From contig CAYWPC010000005.1 of the NCBI GenBank assembly GCA_964460075.1, positions 34,117 through 98,116 of the forward strand: a stretch of DNA of 64,000 nucleotides, written 5' to 3'. The DNA is from JAMBLL01 sp964460075. Lineage in GTDB: Bacteria > Actinomycetota > Acidimicrobiia > Spongiisociales > UBA5794. The first letter of the stretch is position 1, and each line of letters opens with the position of its first letter. Shown in pieces: positions 35,087 through 43,270 of this stretch. The notes beneath the pieces were generated by a model. The model did no database searches. It was not told where the DNA came from and saw only the letters and a list, made by a program, of their open reading frames with translations. Made by a program: the position numbers and the translations under genes.

Positions 35087-35305
35087 CTATGCCGTACGTG
35101 TCGCCTGCCAGCATCGAGGGCAGAATCCGCCCCACTCGCCGTAGCGGGGATCGTGCGCCAACGGTGCGCCACATCCAGCACACAGGGCTCGCACGAAGTC
35201 GTCAGCGATGCGTCCGAACGGTCCGTCACTCGATAGAAGTTGGGATACAAGGACTGCGTTCGAACGGCCGGTGGACATGCCGAGGAAGGTACCGCCGGCA
35301 ACCAT
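35087..35305 (-). CDS. Small zinc-ribbon protein of unknown function
   Basis: This 72-residue ORF ends with CAGCGAPLAHDPRYGEWGGFCPRCW, two CxxC knuckles that would bind one zinc. The N-terminal half (VLVSQLLSSDGPFGRIADDFVRAL) looks helical. It starts 11 bases after the SelW-like gene in the same direction and may be its operon partner. An ATG nine codons downstream is an alternative start. No family is recognised, and the call rests on the paired cysteines and position. Confidence 0.55.
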   Translation of the reverse strand: MVAGGTFLGMSTGRSNAVLVSQLLSSDGPFGRIADDFVRALCAGCGAPLAHDPRYGEWGGFCPRCWQATRTA

Positions 35306-35316
35306 CTACTCACCGG

Positions 35317-35586
35317 TCAGGAGGGCCCGTGGTCCTGGCCAGGGTTAACGATTGCACCAACTGATCCGAGGACCTCTTCGATCGTCGCATGGCGCTCGAG
35401 TTGCTTCTTGGAGAACACGAGTTGGCCACCAACAATGACCTCGAACACGCCGCCTTTCGATGGAATAACGGTGACATCGTCGATGTGGTGCTCGTATGCG
35501 CCGAGGATCGCCTGCACCATGCTCACGGCACGGTCGGTGTAGCCTCAAGCGGCGCAGTACTCAATGGATAGGTGCATCTTCGTCAT
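35317..35586 (-). CDS. SelW-like (Rdx family) selenoprotein, UGA read as selenocysteine
   Basis: Read through one in-frame TGA (35545-35547, codon 14), this gene encodes 89 residues of the SelW/SelT/SelH (Rdx) thioredoxin-like family. The N-terminus MTKMHLSIEYCAA-U-GY puts the TGA exactly at the second redox position of the C-x-x-U motif, after the first beta strand. The remainder has the family's GGVFEVIVGGQLVFSKKQLERH strand pair and Ser-Lys motif. The frame stays open on both sides and GGGAG precedes the ATG (35584-35586). A stop-to-stop search gives only a 69-residue ORF starting at a GTG after the TGA. Sec insertion needs selA/B/C/D, which are not in the window. The alternative is a nonsense mutation of a Cys codon. 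Confidence 0.8.
35516..35534 (-). promoter_or_regulatory. Candidate bacterial SECIS hairpin
   Basis: Ten bases after the in-frame UGA of the SelW-like gene, the coding strand can form ACCGTGC-CGTGA-GCATGGT, a seven-bp stem (one G-U pair) with a five-base loop containing GU. Bacterial SECIS elements lie within the coding region just downstream of UGA with an apical loop some 16-37 bases away; this loop begins 18 bases after the UGA. The structure is drawn by eye and not energy-tested. Confidence 0.5.
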
Positions 35587-35633
35587 GGTACCTGTCTCCC
35601 GTCCCACACCTTGTTCAGAGAATGAGGGGACCT

Positions 35634-37301
35634 TTAGTCCAACACGGCGCCGGACTCCGCGGAGCCGACGAGCTTCGCATACTTAGCCAAAGCACCTCGT
35701 GTGTAGCGAGGCGGAATCGGCTGCCACACCTGTCTCCGGTTCTCGAGGGTGGCATCGTCGACGAGTATGTCGAGTGTACGGTCCGCGATATCGACTCTTA
35801 TCAGGTCGCCCTCTTCGATCAGCCCAATCGGTCCACCGTGGGCTGCCTCTGGGGCGACATGGCCGACGCACAGCCCTGTCGTACCACCGGAGAATCGGCC
35901 GTCAGTTATGAGGAGCACGTCTTTCCCGAGTCCCGCACCCTTGATCGCTGCGGTTATCGCGAGCATCTCCCTCATTCCTGGCCCACCCTTCGGGCCTTCG
36001 TACCTGATGATGACCACATCCTTCGGTTCGAGCTCCTTGGCCCACAATGCGTCAAGGGCATCCTGCTCGTCGTTGAACACCCGAGCCGTCCCCTCGAACA
36101 CGTCGAGTTCGATCCCTGCAATCTTCACCACAGCGCCACCGGGAGCGAGTGATCCGCGCAGGATCGCGATGCCGCCCTGAGCTGCGAGTGGCGCATCCAC
36201 CGCGAGCAGGACATCCTGATTCGTCGGCACCACGATGTCGACCAGATTCTCCTCCATCGTTCTGCCGGTCACGGTCATCACGTCACCGTGCAACAGCCCT
36301 GCCTCGAGCAACGACTTGAGAACGACCGGCACGCCTCCGATGCGATCGAGGTCGACCATGTGGTACTTCCCGAAAGGTTTCATATCTCCGATGTGGGGCG
36401 TGCGACGCGATATTTCATCGAAGTCTTCGAGTGTGAGGTCAACCCCTGCTTCATGGGCGATAGCCATCAGGTGCAGAACGGCATTCGTTGAACCTCCGAG
36501 TGCCATGACTGTGGTTATCGCGTTCTCGAATGCCTTCCTCGTCATGATGTCCCTCGGCCTGATGTCGGCTTCAAGGAGCGCTGCTGCGGCTTGGCCTGAA
36601 CGCCGGGCGAACTCCTCGAGGCGGCCGTCAACAGCAGGTACTGACGCCGAGCCCGGAAGTGACATGCCAATGGCCTCACCAACCGACGCCATCGTGTTCG
36701 CTGTAAACATGCCAGCGCATGATCCCGCTCCAGGACATGCTTGCTGTTCGATGCTCAGCAACTGATCGCTTGAGATGGTGCCCTGAGAGTGGGCGCCGAT
36801 TCCCTCGAACACATCGACGATTGATATGTCCTTTCCGTCCAAACGGCCTGGGAGGCTCGAGCCGCCGTACAGGAACACTGATGGGAGGTTGTGCCGTGCG
36901 GCCGCCATCAGCATCCCTGGTAGCGACTTGTCGCAGCCAGCAATCGACACCATTGCGTCGAAGCGTTCAGCGTGCATGACCAATTCCACGGAATCTGCAA
37001 TGGTCTCCCTCGAAACGAGTGACGCTCGCATCCCCTCATGACCCATCGCTATGCCGTCGGACACCGCGATCGTTGCGAACTCGAGCCCAACAGCACCAGC
37101 CTCGCGCACGCCAACCTTGGCAAACCCTGCGAGTTTGGGACCGGTCACGTTGCACGGCGTCACCTCGTTACCTGCGGACACCACACCAATCTGTGGCTTG
37201 GCGAAATCGGCCTCGCTGAGTCCGACGGCTCGTAGCATCGCCCTTGCACCGGCCTTTGTTGGCCCGATCGTTACATCCTGTGAGTGGATCTTGTTCGACA
37301 T
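35634..37301 (-). CDS. ilvD: Dihydroxy-acid dehydratase
   Basis: IlvD dehydrates 2,3-dihydroxy acids in the third common step of isoleucine and valine synthesis and also serves pantothenate supply. The 555-residue protein has the iron-sulfur ligands in TPCNVTG, GCDKSLPG and GAGSCAGMFTANTM, and the C-terminal GRFSGGTTGLCVGHVAPEA motif. Its length and three-Cys pattern suggest the [2Fe-2S] type. It is read toward the SelW-like gene and is divergent from the LCP gene, with an 80-base gap. Confidence 0.97.
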   Translation of the reverse strand: MSNKIHSQDVTIGPTKAGARAMLRAVGLSEADFAKPQIGVVSAGNEVTPCNVTGPKLAGFAKVGVREAGAVGLEFATIAVSDGIAMGHEGMRASLVSRETIADSVELVMHAERFDAMVSIAGCDKSLPGMLMAAARHNLPSVFLYGGSSLPGRLDGKDISIVDVFEGIGAHSQGTISSDQLLSIEQQACPGAGSCAGMFTANTMASVGEAIGMSLPGSASVPAVDGRLEEFARRSGQAAAALLEADIRPRDIMTRKAFENAITTVMALGGSTNAVLHLMAIAHEAGVDLTLEDFDEISRRTPHIGDMKPFGKYHMVDLDRIGGVPVVLKSLLEAGLLHGDVMTVTGRTMEENLVDIVVPTNQDVLLAVDAPLAAQGGIAILRGSLAPGGAVVKIAGIELDVFEGTARVFNDEQDALDALWAKELEPKDVVIIRYEGPKGGPGMREMLAITAAIKGAGLGKDVLLITDGRFSGGTTGLCVGHVAPEAAHGGPIGLIEEGDLIRVDIADRTLDILVDDATLENRRQVWQPIPPRYTRGALAKYAKLVGSAESGAVLD

Positions 37302-37381
37302 GATCTCAGCGTACCCGGTAGACGAATCATCGGTCCATCCCCAAACTACTATTCAAGGCCAGTACCTAACCTCGCAATATC

Positions 37382-38434
37382 ATGCCAAGCGTTACCGAGA
37401 CGTTCCAGGAGATTCCGCGCGTGCCGCACACATCCCAGCATCCACAGGTGCCGCGAAAGCGCCGGTGGAGCATCGCGCAGAAGTTCGTCGTGGCACTGCT
37501 CAGCCTCCTCGTGATCGTCGTCTTTGCCGGGTATGCGTTCATCCAGTACACAGAGAGCAAGATCGATCGAATCGAGGCCTCAGCCCTCCCGTCTCTCGAC
37601 ACTGCTGTCGTAGCGGCCGGTGACCCGATCAACTTCCTTATCGTCGGTGTCGACGATCGCTCCAGTCTGCCTGACGATTGGGAGGACTACTTCGGTGAGT
37701 TCGCAGGACGACGAACCGACGTGATCATGGTGGCCCATCTCATCCCTGGCCAAGGCATTCAACTCCTTTCAATCCCGAGAGACCTCAAATCGAATATTCC
37801 AGGTAATGGCATAAACCGTGTGAACGCGTCCTACGTGTTCGGAGGGCCCGATCTGCTCGTGAGAACCGTGCAGGCCGAAACCGGCATTCCAATCCAGCAC
37901 TATGTGGAAATCGACTTCGCTGGCGTCGGGGCCGTAGTCGACTCGCTCGGTGGGGTGAAGATCGACTTCACCTACCCAGGTCGCGACCTCAAGTCGGGAT
38001 TCAAGATCGACGCAGGACGACGAACGCTCAACGGTGAGCAGGCCGTTGCCTATGCGAGGTCACGCCACTACGAGATCTTCAAAGGTGGCTCTTGGCAAAG
38101 CACAGGCGGTGGCGACATCGCAAGAACTGGACGACAGCAGGAAGTGCTCATCGCCCTCTTCAGCCAGGTCACGTCACCATCTAGCGCGTTCAGCCTCCCT
38201 GCTTTCCTGCCAACATTCGCCGACCAGATCACGGCCGACGAGGGACTCACCATCGGTCTCATGGCGCAGCTCGGCAAGGACGCCCTCACACTCGGATCCG
38301 GCAGCATCGACAGCGTGACGCTGCCGGTCAAAAACGCCAAGGGGGACGACGGCAGGGCCTACGTGGTTCCTATCGATGCAACGCAGGCAGTAATTGACGC
38401 CTTCCTGGCCGGCGATCCGTTCCCAAGCGAGTAG
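37382..38434 (+). CDS. LytR-CpsA-Psr (LCP) family protein
   Basis: This 350-residue membrane-anchored protein has a short cytoplasmic start, one helix at about 37-57 (FVVALLSLLVIVVFAGYAFI), and an extracytoplasmic LCP domain. The domain shows NFLIVGVDDR, GRRTDVIMVAHL, LLSIPRDLKSNIPG, INRVNASYVFGGP and QAVAYARSRH, with the Arg and Asp residues used to bind a polyprenyl pyrophosphate substrate. LCP enzymes attach polysaccharides to peptidoglycan. Presence of LCP with this arrangement suggests a Gram-positive-type wall. Confidence 0.93.
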   Translation: MPSVTETFQEIPRVPHTSQHPQVPRKRRWSIAQKFVVALLSLLVIVVFAGYAFIQYTESKIDRIEASALPSLDTAVVAAGDPINFLIVGVDDRSSLPDDWEDYFGEFAGRRTDVIMVAHLIPGQGIQLLSIPRDLKSNIPGNGINRVNASYVFGGPDLLVRTVQAETGIPIQHYVEIDFAGVGAVVDSLGGVKIDFTYPGRDLKSGFKIDAGRRTLNGEQAVAYARSRHYEIFKGGSWQSTGGGDIARTGRQQEVLIALFSQVTSPSSAFSLPAFLPTFADQITADEGLTIGLMAQLGKDALTLGSGSIDSVTLPVKNAKGDDGRAYVVPIDATQAVIDAFLAGDPFPSE

Positions 38435-38458
38435 GGCGACCCAGCTCAGTTATCTGGG

Positions 38459-39634
38459 CTATGCGATAACGCGAACCGCCTCGACGAGGCATTCAATCTC
38501 GTCCACCGTGTTATAGGCATGCACCGATGCGCGAACCAGGCCCTCGATGCCGCGCTCGTGCATGTCAACTGGGGCAGAGAACGGCGTGACGGTCGACACG
38601 TTGATGGAACGCTCCGCAAGAAGTTCCTGCACTTCTGGCATCTGTCGACCCTCGATGTCGAACGTGACGATTCCTCCCTTGACTGAGCCACGGTCATACA
38701 CAGAGACGCCGTCGATCTCTCCGAGGAGTTGGCGCATGGTTGACGCCAACACCTGGATTCGCTCCCAGATGTCAGCCAGACCGATCTCCATTGCGTAGTC
38801 AACCGCTGCACCTAGGCCGGCCACATTGCCGAACGCCTTCTCCCACGTCTCGAAACGCTGTGCTCTCGGCGCCATCTGGTAGCGGTCGGGAAGCACGACA
38901 GTGGCCGTTCCCATCTCCACGAACACTGGGTCCAGCCGGTCAAGGAAGCCTTCCCTCACGTACAGAAATCCGACACCACGGGGCCCCCGGAGGAACTTGC
39001 GCGACGTTGCGGTGAGCATGTCGCACGCTATCTCCGACACATCGATCGGGATCTGGCCCACAGTCTGACAGGCGTCGAGAAGAAACGGAACACCATGCGT
39101 CGAAGCGATCGTCCCGACCTCGGCGGCCGGGTTGACGAGCCCTCCGTTCGTAGGCATGTGGTTGAGCGTGATGAGCGAGGTCTTCCCGCCGCGCACCACG
39201 GCGTCGAGGGCTTCGATGTCCAACTCCCCGCTTACCGTGTCAGGCACGACAACGATCTCGACGCCACGGTGGTCTCTGAGATGGAGATAGGCGGCCCAGT
39301 TCGAGGCGTACTCCGACGTCGTCGTCACGATACGGTCACCCTCACGCAACCCGATCGAATAGAAGAGCAGGTCCCATGCTCGGGTCGCACTGTCCGCCAA
39401 GGCAATCTCTGACCGGTCGGCCCCGATCAGAAGCGCAAGCGATCGATACACGTTCTCGATCTGGTTGGCGTGCTTGCGATACGTCTCGTACCCACCGATC
39501 GCTATCTCGTCGTCGAGGTAGCTCTGCACAGTCTCGATCACCTGTACAGGCATCAAGGATGCACCGGCGTTGTTGAAATGCTTGACACGGCGAACACCGG
39601 GTGTGTCTGCTCTGAGCCGACCAACATCAATCAT
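38459..39634 (-). CDS. Class V aminotransferase-fold PLP enzyme
   Basis: This 391-residue protein belongs to the class V aminotransferase/cysteine desulfurase superfamily. The PLP lysine is in TATSRKFLRGPRGVGFLYV near residue 213, and the preceding VPFLLDACQTVGQIPID holds the conserved Asp and Gln. The opening HFNNAGASLMP is typical. It is not a clear IscS or SufS, as the Cys-containing active-site loop of those proteins is not seen. An epimerase or kynureninase-like role is possible. It overlaps the upstream SDR gene by four bases. Confidence 0.85.
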   Translation of the reverse strand: MIDVGRLRADTPGVRRVKHFNNAGASLMPVQVIETVQSYLDDEIAIGGYETYRKHANQIENVYRSLALLIGADRSEIALADSATRAWDLLFYSIGLREGDRIVTTTSEYASNWAAYLHLRDHRGVEIVVVPDTVSGELDIEALDAVVRGGKTSLITLNHMPTNGGLVNPAAEVGTIASTHGVPFLLDACQTVGQIPIDVSEIACDMLTATSRKFLRGPRGVGFLYVREGFLDRLDPVFVEMGTATVVLPDRYQMAPRAQRFETWEKAFGNVAGLGAAVDYAMEIGLADIWERIQVLASTMRQLLGEIDGVSVYDRGSVKGGIVTFDIEGRQMPEVQELLAERSINVSTVTPFSAPVDMHERGIEGLVRASVHAYNTVDEIECLVEAVRVIA

Positions 39635-40401
39635 GGAATGAGTCGTCCCTCCATGCCTCCCGCCACGGTCACTGTCTGCCCCGTTTGGTGCGACGAGAGC
39701 CTATCGGACGCAAGAATGATGACCTGCTTGGCAACGTCTGACGGGGTTGCCAGCCGCTTTCGCGCCATCGTTGCCGTCGCCGCCTCAACGTGTCGCGGAT
39801 CGATGCCCATGAGTTCACGTTTCGGCGTTATCGTCCAACCGGGGGCGACAACGTTGACACGAACCGAGTCCCCTAATCGAGCTGCTTCATTCTTTGAGGA
39901 GAGCAGCAAACCCGTCATGATCGCACCCTTCGCTGCCGCGTAATCCGCATGCCCCGCCTCACCGAACTGTCCCGCCGTCGACCCGATCATCACGAGGGAT
40001 CCTCTCCCAGTTGCCGCAGCGTGGCGGAGAAAGCCTCTTGTCGTCAGAAACGTTGCGGTCAGGTTGCGGTCGATGACGTTCTTCCATCTCTCGAAAGGCA
40101 TCTCCCACACCGATTGATTGTCCGACGGATACCATCCAGCGTTCGCGATCGCGACATCGAGCCCACCCAAAATATCCACGATGGTCGGGATAAGGGCGTC
40201 GGCATCGCCCTCCCTCGTGAGATCTCCTGAGACCGCAATACCCCCGACCTCATCGGCCAGCTCCTGCGCGGCATCACGACTCGTGTGATAGTGCACAGCC
40301 ACCCGCGCGCCTTCGCGAGCAAAGGCACGAACGATCTCAGCACCGATGCCGCCAGCACCTCCGGTAACGAGGACCAGCGAACCGTTCAATCCCGAATCCA
40401 T
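39631..40401 (-). CDS. Short-chain dehydrogenase/reductase
   Basis: This 256-residue NAD(P)-dependent oxidoreductase has the cofactor motif VTGGAGGIGAE (residues 13-23), the NAG motif IANAGWYPSD, the catalytic Ser in VMIGSTAG and the YxxxK pair in DYAAAKGA. The substrate is unknown. It is coupled to the class V aminotransferase-fold gene by an ATGA overlap, so the two may act in one small pathway. Confidence 0.92.
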   Translation of the reverse strand: MDSGLNGSLVLVTGGAGGIGAEIVRAFAREGARVAVHYHTSRDAAQELADEVGGIAVSGDLTREGDADALIPTIVDILGGLDVAIANAGWYPSDNQSVWEMPFERWKNVIDRNLTATFLTTRGFLRHAAATGRGSLVMIGSTAGQFGEAGHADYAAAKGAIMTGLLLSSKNEAARLGDSVRVNVVAPGWTITPKRELMGIDPRHVEAATATMARKRLATPSDVAKQVIILASDRLSSHQTGQTVTVAGGMEGRLIP

Positions 40402-40519
40402 GCTCGGACACTAGGCGCCTTTGTGGGGCACAGGATCCAGCCATCACGACCAATTCCGTGCCTGCAGGGTGATCTGGCGACGCTCACCGTCTACGATTGC
40501 ACGGCCGAAGGAGGACGAT

Positions 40520-40909
40520 ATCGAACTACCAGCAGAGATCAAGAGTGCGCTCGACGACAAGGTGTACGTGCATCTGGCAACGCTCATGCCGGACGGGTCC
40601 CCTCACGTGTCTGTTGTGTGGATCGACAGAGACGGTGACAAGGTGCTGTTCTCGACGGCTGTCGGGCGCGTAAAGCCTGACAACCTTGAGAGAGATCCGC
40701 GGGTCGCGCTCTCGTTCACGCCTCCAGATATGCCGTACAAGAACATCGTGATGCGAGGCAGGGTGACCAAGACCGCCACTGACGGCACGTGGCTCATCGA
40801 CCAACTCGCGAACAAGTACCTCGATCATGAGAGTTATCAGTTTGCCAAACCAGGCGAGGTCCGCGTCAACTACGAGATCACCATCGACACAGTGTCGAGC
40901 TGGGGGTGA
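40520..40909 (+). CDS. PPOX-class F420-dependent-type protein with possible ATC start
   Basis: This protein of about 130 residues has the split-barrel flavin/F420-binding fold: HLATLMPDGSPHVSVVWID, VLFSTAVGRVKPDNLERDPRVALSF and YKNIVMRGRV are hallmarks. A perfect Shine-Dalgarno AAGGAGGA (40508-40515) sits four bases before an in-frame ATC at 40520, and translation from there (ELPAEIKSALDDKVYVHLATLMPDG) matches family N-termini. No ATG, GTG or TTG stands at this place. The nearest canonical in-frame start is GTG 40469, adding 17 residues unlike the family. The ATC start is inferred. Confidence 0.8.
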   Translation: MELPAEIKSALDDKVYVHLATLMPDGSPHVSVVWIDRDGDKVLFSTAVGRVKPDNLERDPRVALSFTPPDMPYKNIVMRGRVTKTATDGTWLIDQLANKYLDHESYQFAKPGEVRVNYEITIDTVSSWG

Positions 40910-40933
40910 GCCAGAGCCTGAATCGCCGAGACC

Positions 40934-41977
40934 CTAACGACGCCGAACTTTGGGGTCCGATGCGCCTTCGTCGCGTTGCTCCCTTGCACGTTGAACCGCG
41001 GCGGCTTCTCGCCTGATCCCAGCCTGGCGGACCCTACGCATTGACCGCTCGCCGGCTTCGGCCTGCTCGACGACGAAGGCGAGATAGGCACTCCAACGTT
41101 CCTCGGTCAAACCTCCGGAACCGATCGCCGAGCGAACGGCGCACCCTGGCTCGCTGCTATGAGCACAATCCCTGAACCGGCAACCACAGGCCAATGCCTC
41201 GACGTCTGCAAATAGGGCCTCGACGCCTTCTCCCTCGCTGTGGAGCCCGAGGGCCCTAACACCTGGGTTGTCTATCACCATGCCGCCGCCTGGCAGTAGA
41301 TGCAACTCGCGATAGCTGGTCGTGTGCCGGCCCTTCGCATCCGTGTCGCGTACGTCTCCGATCCAAGCAACTTCGTCCTTCATCAGCGCATTCACCAACG
41401 ACGACTTCCCTGCACCCGACTCACCGATGAAAGTTCCTGTACGCCCCTCCAAGGCGGCGAACACATCCTGGATACCGTCATCTGACTCGACGCTGGTCAG
41501 GAGAATCTCTACGCCCGGCACCCATGACCCGACCATGAGCCGAAGCGATTCAGGATCGTCTACGACGTCAACCTTGGAGATAATCACGACAGGGGTCGCA
41601 CCGATATCGCCGGCGAACGCGACGAAGCGCATCACCTTTCGGTGTTTGAGGGGCCGGTCCGCTCCAAACACGACGAGAACAAGATCGATGTTCGCTCCGA
41701 TCACCTGCGTTCCGTAGTCCCCCGTATCTCGCACAAGGGCGTTCTCGCGCTCGAGCACGGCAACAACCGTCTCGTTGTCGACAACGACCCAGTCCCCAAC
41801 GGCGAGCGGTGTCGAGCGCGAGAACGTGACGTGTTGCAACGGCCCTGTCGCTGCGACCAGTACTTTCACGGCGTCGTGTCGAACGACCCGCGCTGGGACA
41901 CCCACAGCACGAGCGGCGCGGCGCTTCGATTCCCAGTCTTCGTTCCAGCCGAGAGCGGCCAACGTTGGATCTGTCAC
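40934..41977 (-). CDS. rsgA: Ribosome small subunit-dependent GTPase A
   Basis: RsgA is a circularly permuted GTPase that helps mature the 30S subunit. The 347-residue protein has an N-terminal OB-fold, then the motifs in permuted order: IISKVDVVDD (G4), IGESGAGKSSLVNALM (G1), and VIDNPGVRALG (G3 equivalent). The zinc knuckle ACGCRFRDCAHSSEPGCAV follows near residue 265, and the tail is basic. It starts about 40 bases upstream of, and is read away from, the cystathionine synthase gene end. Confidence 0.94.
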   Translation of the reverse strand: MTDPTLAALGWNEDWESKRRAARAVGVPARVVRHDAVKVLVAATGPLQHVTFSRSTPLAVGDWVVVDNETVVAVLERENALVRDTGDYGTQVIGANIDLVLVVFGADRPLKHRKVMRFVAFAGDIGATPVVIISKVDVVDDPESLRLMVGSWVPGVEILLTSVESDDGIQDVFAALEGRTGTFIGESGAGKSSLVNALMKDEVAWIGDVRDTDAKGRHTTSYRELHLLPGGGMVIDNPGVRALGLHSEGEGVEALFADVEALACGCRFRDCAHSSEPGCAVRSAIGSGGLTEERWSAYLAFVVEQAEAGERSMRRVRQAGIRREAAAVQRAREQRDEGASDPKVRRR

Positions 41978-42020
41978 AGTTCCGATCTGTCGCAGTCCCC
42001 CTCAGCGTACCGCCGCGAGA

Positions 42021-43172
42021 CTATCCGAGGGCCCGATCAAGGTCCGAGATGAGGTCGTCAACGTGCTCGATGCCGACCGACAACCGCACGAGCTCCGCCG
42101 GTACCTCAAGATCGGTGCCATCCACAGACATATGCGTCATAGACGCAGGTATCTCGATGAGCGATTCGACACCGCCGAGGCTCTCAGCGAGAAAGAACAA
42201 CCGTGTGCGAGCAACAATCGAGTTAGCAGCGTCGAGACCACCCCTTGGAAGGAACGAGACCATGCCACCAAACCCTGTCATCTGCCTCGCAGCAACTTCG
42301 TGACCTGGATGTGATGTCAGGCCCGGGTACCACACGCTTGCGACCCGTGGATCGGCCTCGAGGAAGCTTGCGATCGCCCCTGCGTTGCGCGCGTGACGCT
42401 CCATCCGCACGGCGAGGGTTTTGATGCCTCGCAGGAACAAGTAGGCGTCGAAAGGCCCTGGAACGGGGCCAACCGCATTCTGAAGAAACTTGAGGCGGTC
42501 GTACAAGTCAGCATCACCTGTGATGATTGCCCCACCGACAGCGTCCGAATGGCCTCCGAGGTATTTCGTCGTCGAGTGAACGACCATGTCTGCTCCAAGG
42601 CCAAGGGGCTGTTGGAAATATGGTGTCGCAAATGTGTTGTCCACGGCCACCATCGCGCCGACACTTCTTGCAATATCGACCACCTGCTCAATATCGGCAA
42701 TACGTAACATCGGATTCGTCGGCGTCTCAGCCCAGATGAGCTTCGTCTCTGGTCGCAGTGCGCCCTCGAGACTCTCTGCGGTCGTGATGTCGGCCGCCGA
42801 CCAATCGATTCCGTGCTCGGAGAGGACCTGGGCGAACAGTCGGAACGTGCCACCGTATGCATCGTCTGAGAGAACGATGTGATCACCTGGCTTCAGGAGA
42901 AAGCCAATAAGGCTGGTCGCCGCCAGACCCGATGAGGTGGCAATGCAACCCCCGTCTGCTTCGGGCGCAACCCCTTCGAGCGCGGCGAGTTGTGTCTGGA
43001 GCGCGGTGCGCGTCGGATTGTCGGTTCGCGAATATTCGTAGCCCTTGTGCTCGCCTGGTGCATCCTGGACGTACGTTGAGGTTGCGTAGATCGGGACGAC
43101 CGCTGCCCCCGTTGTGGGGTCGGGATCCTGGCCAGCGTGGATCGCAATGGTCTCGAATCTGTCCTCGGTCAT
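42021..43172 (-). CDS. metB: Cystathionine gamma-synthase/lyase
   Basis: This 383-residue PLP enzyme of the Cys/Met metabolism family makes or cleaves cystathionine. The PLP lysine is K203 in HSTTKYLGGHSDAVGGAI, with YEYSRTDNPTRTALQ near residue 50 and LIWAETPTNP near 150. Synthase and lyase activities cannot be separated by motif. With the cystathionine beta-synthase-like gene at 44251-45210 it would form a transsulfuration route. A lipoprotein gene lies between the two, in an order that recalls cbs-pra-metB of mycobacteria. Confidence 0.92.
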   Translation of the reverse strand: MTEDRFETIAIHAGQDPDPTTGAAVVPIYATSTYVQDAPGEHKGYEYSRTDNPTRTALQTQLAALEGVAPEADGGCIATSSGLAATSLIGFLLKPGDHIVLSDDAYGGTFRLFAQVLSEHGIDWSAADITTAESLEGALRPETKLIWAETPTNPMLRIADIEQVVDIARSVGAMVAVDNTFATPYFQQPLGLGADMVVHSTTKYLGGHSDAVGGAIITGDADLYDRLKFLQNAVGPVPGPFDAYLFLRGIKTLAVRMERHARNAGAIASFLEADPRVASVWYPGLTSHPGHEVAARQMTGFGGMVSFLPRGGLDAANSIVARTRLFFLAESLGGVESLIEIPASMTHMSVDGTDLEVPAELVRLSVGIEHVDDLISDLDRALG

Positions 43173-43212
43173 GATCGTTCACGGTCCTTTGTCGATCAAG
43201 GGTCGGTGCTCT

Positions 43213-43263
43213 CGTTCTTGCGTAACTGAGTCCCGGCATGCGGGACTCAGTTACGCAAGAACG
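43213..43263. repeat. Long perfect intergenic palindrome
   Basis: A perfect 23-bp inverted repeat (43213-43235 and 43241-43263) surrounds the loop GCATG. It lies between the discoidin-like lipoprotein gene stop and the metB start, both on the minus strand. It could terminate transcription after the lipoprotein gene, though no U tract follows. Its GCGTA...TCCCG-GCATG-CGGGA...TACGC layout resembles the palindromes at 57081-57120 and 62143-62186. Confidence 0.8.
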
Positions 43264-43270
43264 GTAGCGG

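Noticed and set aside
35545..35547. Simple pseudogene explanation for the SelW-like gene
   Set aside because: A random nonsense mutation would not be expected to fall exactly at the CxxU position with all other residues preserved, although it is not formally excluded.
38435..38458. Weak CCCAG/CTGGG hairpin between the convergent LCP and class V genes
   Set aside because: Only five base pairs with an eight-base loop and no U tract; too weak to call a terminator.
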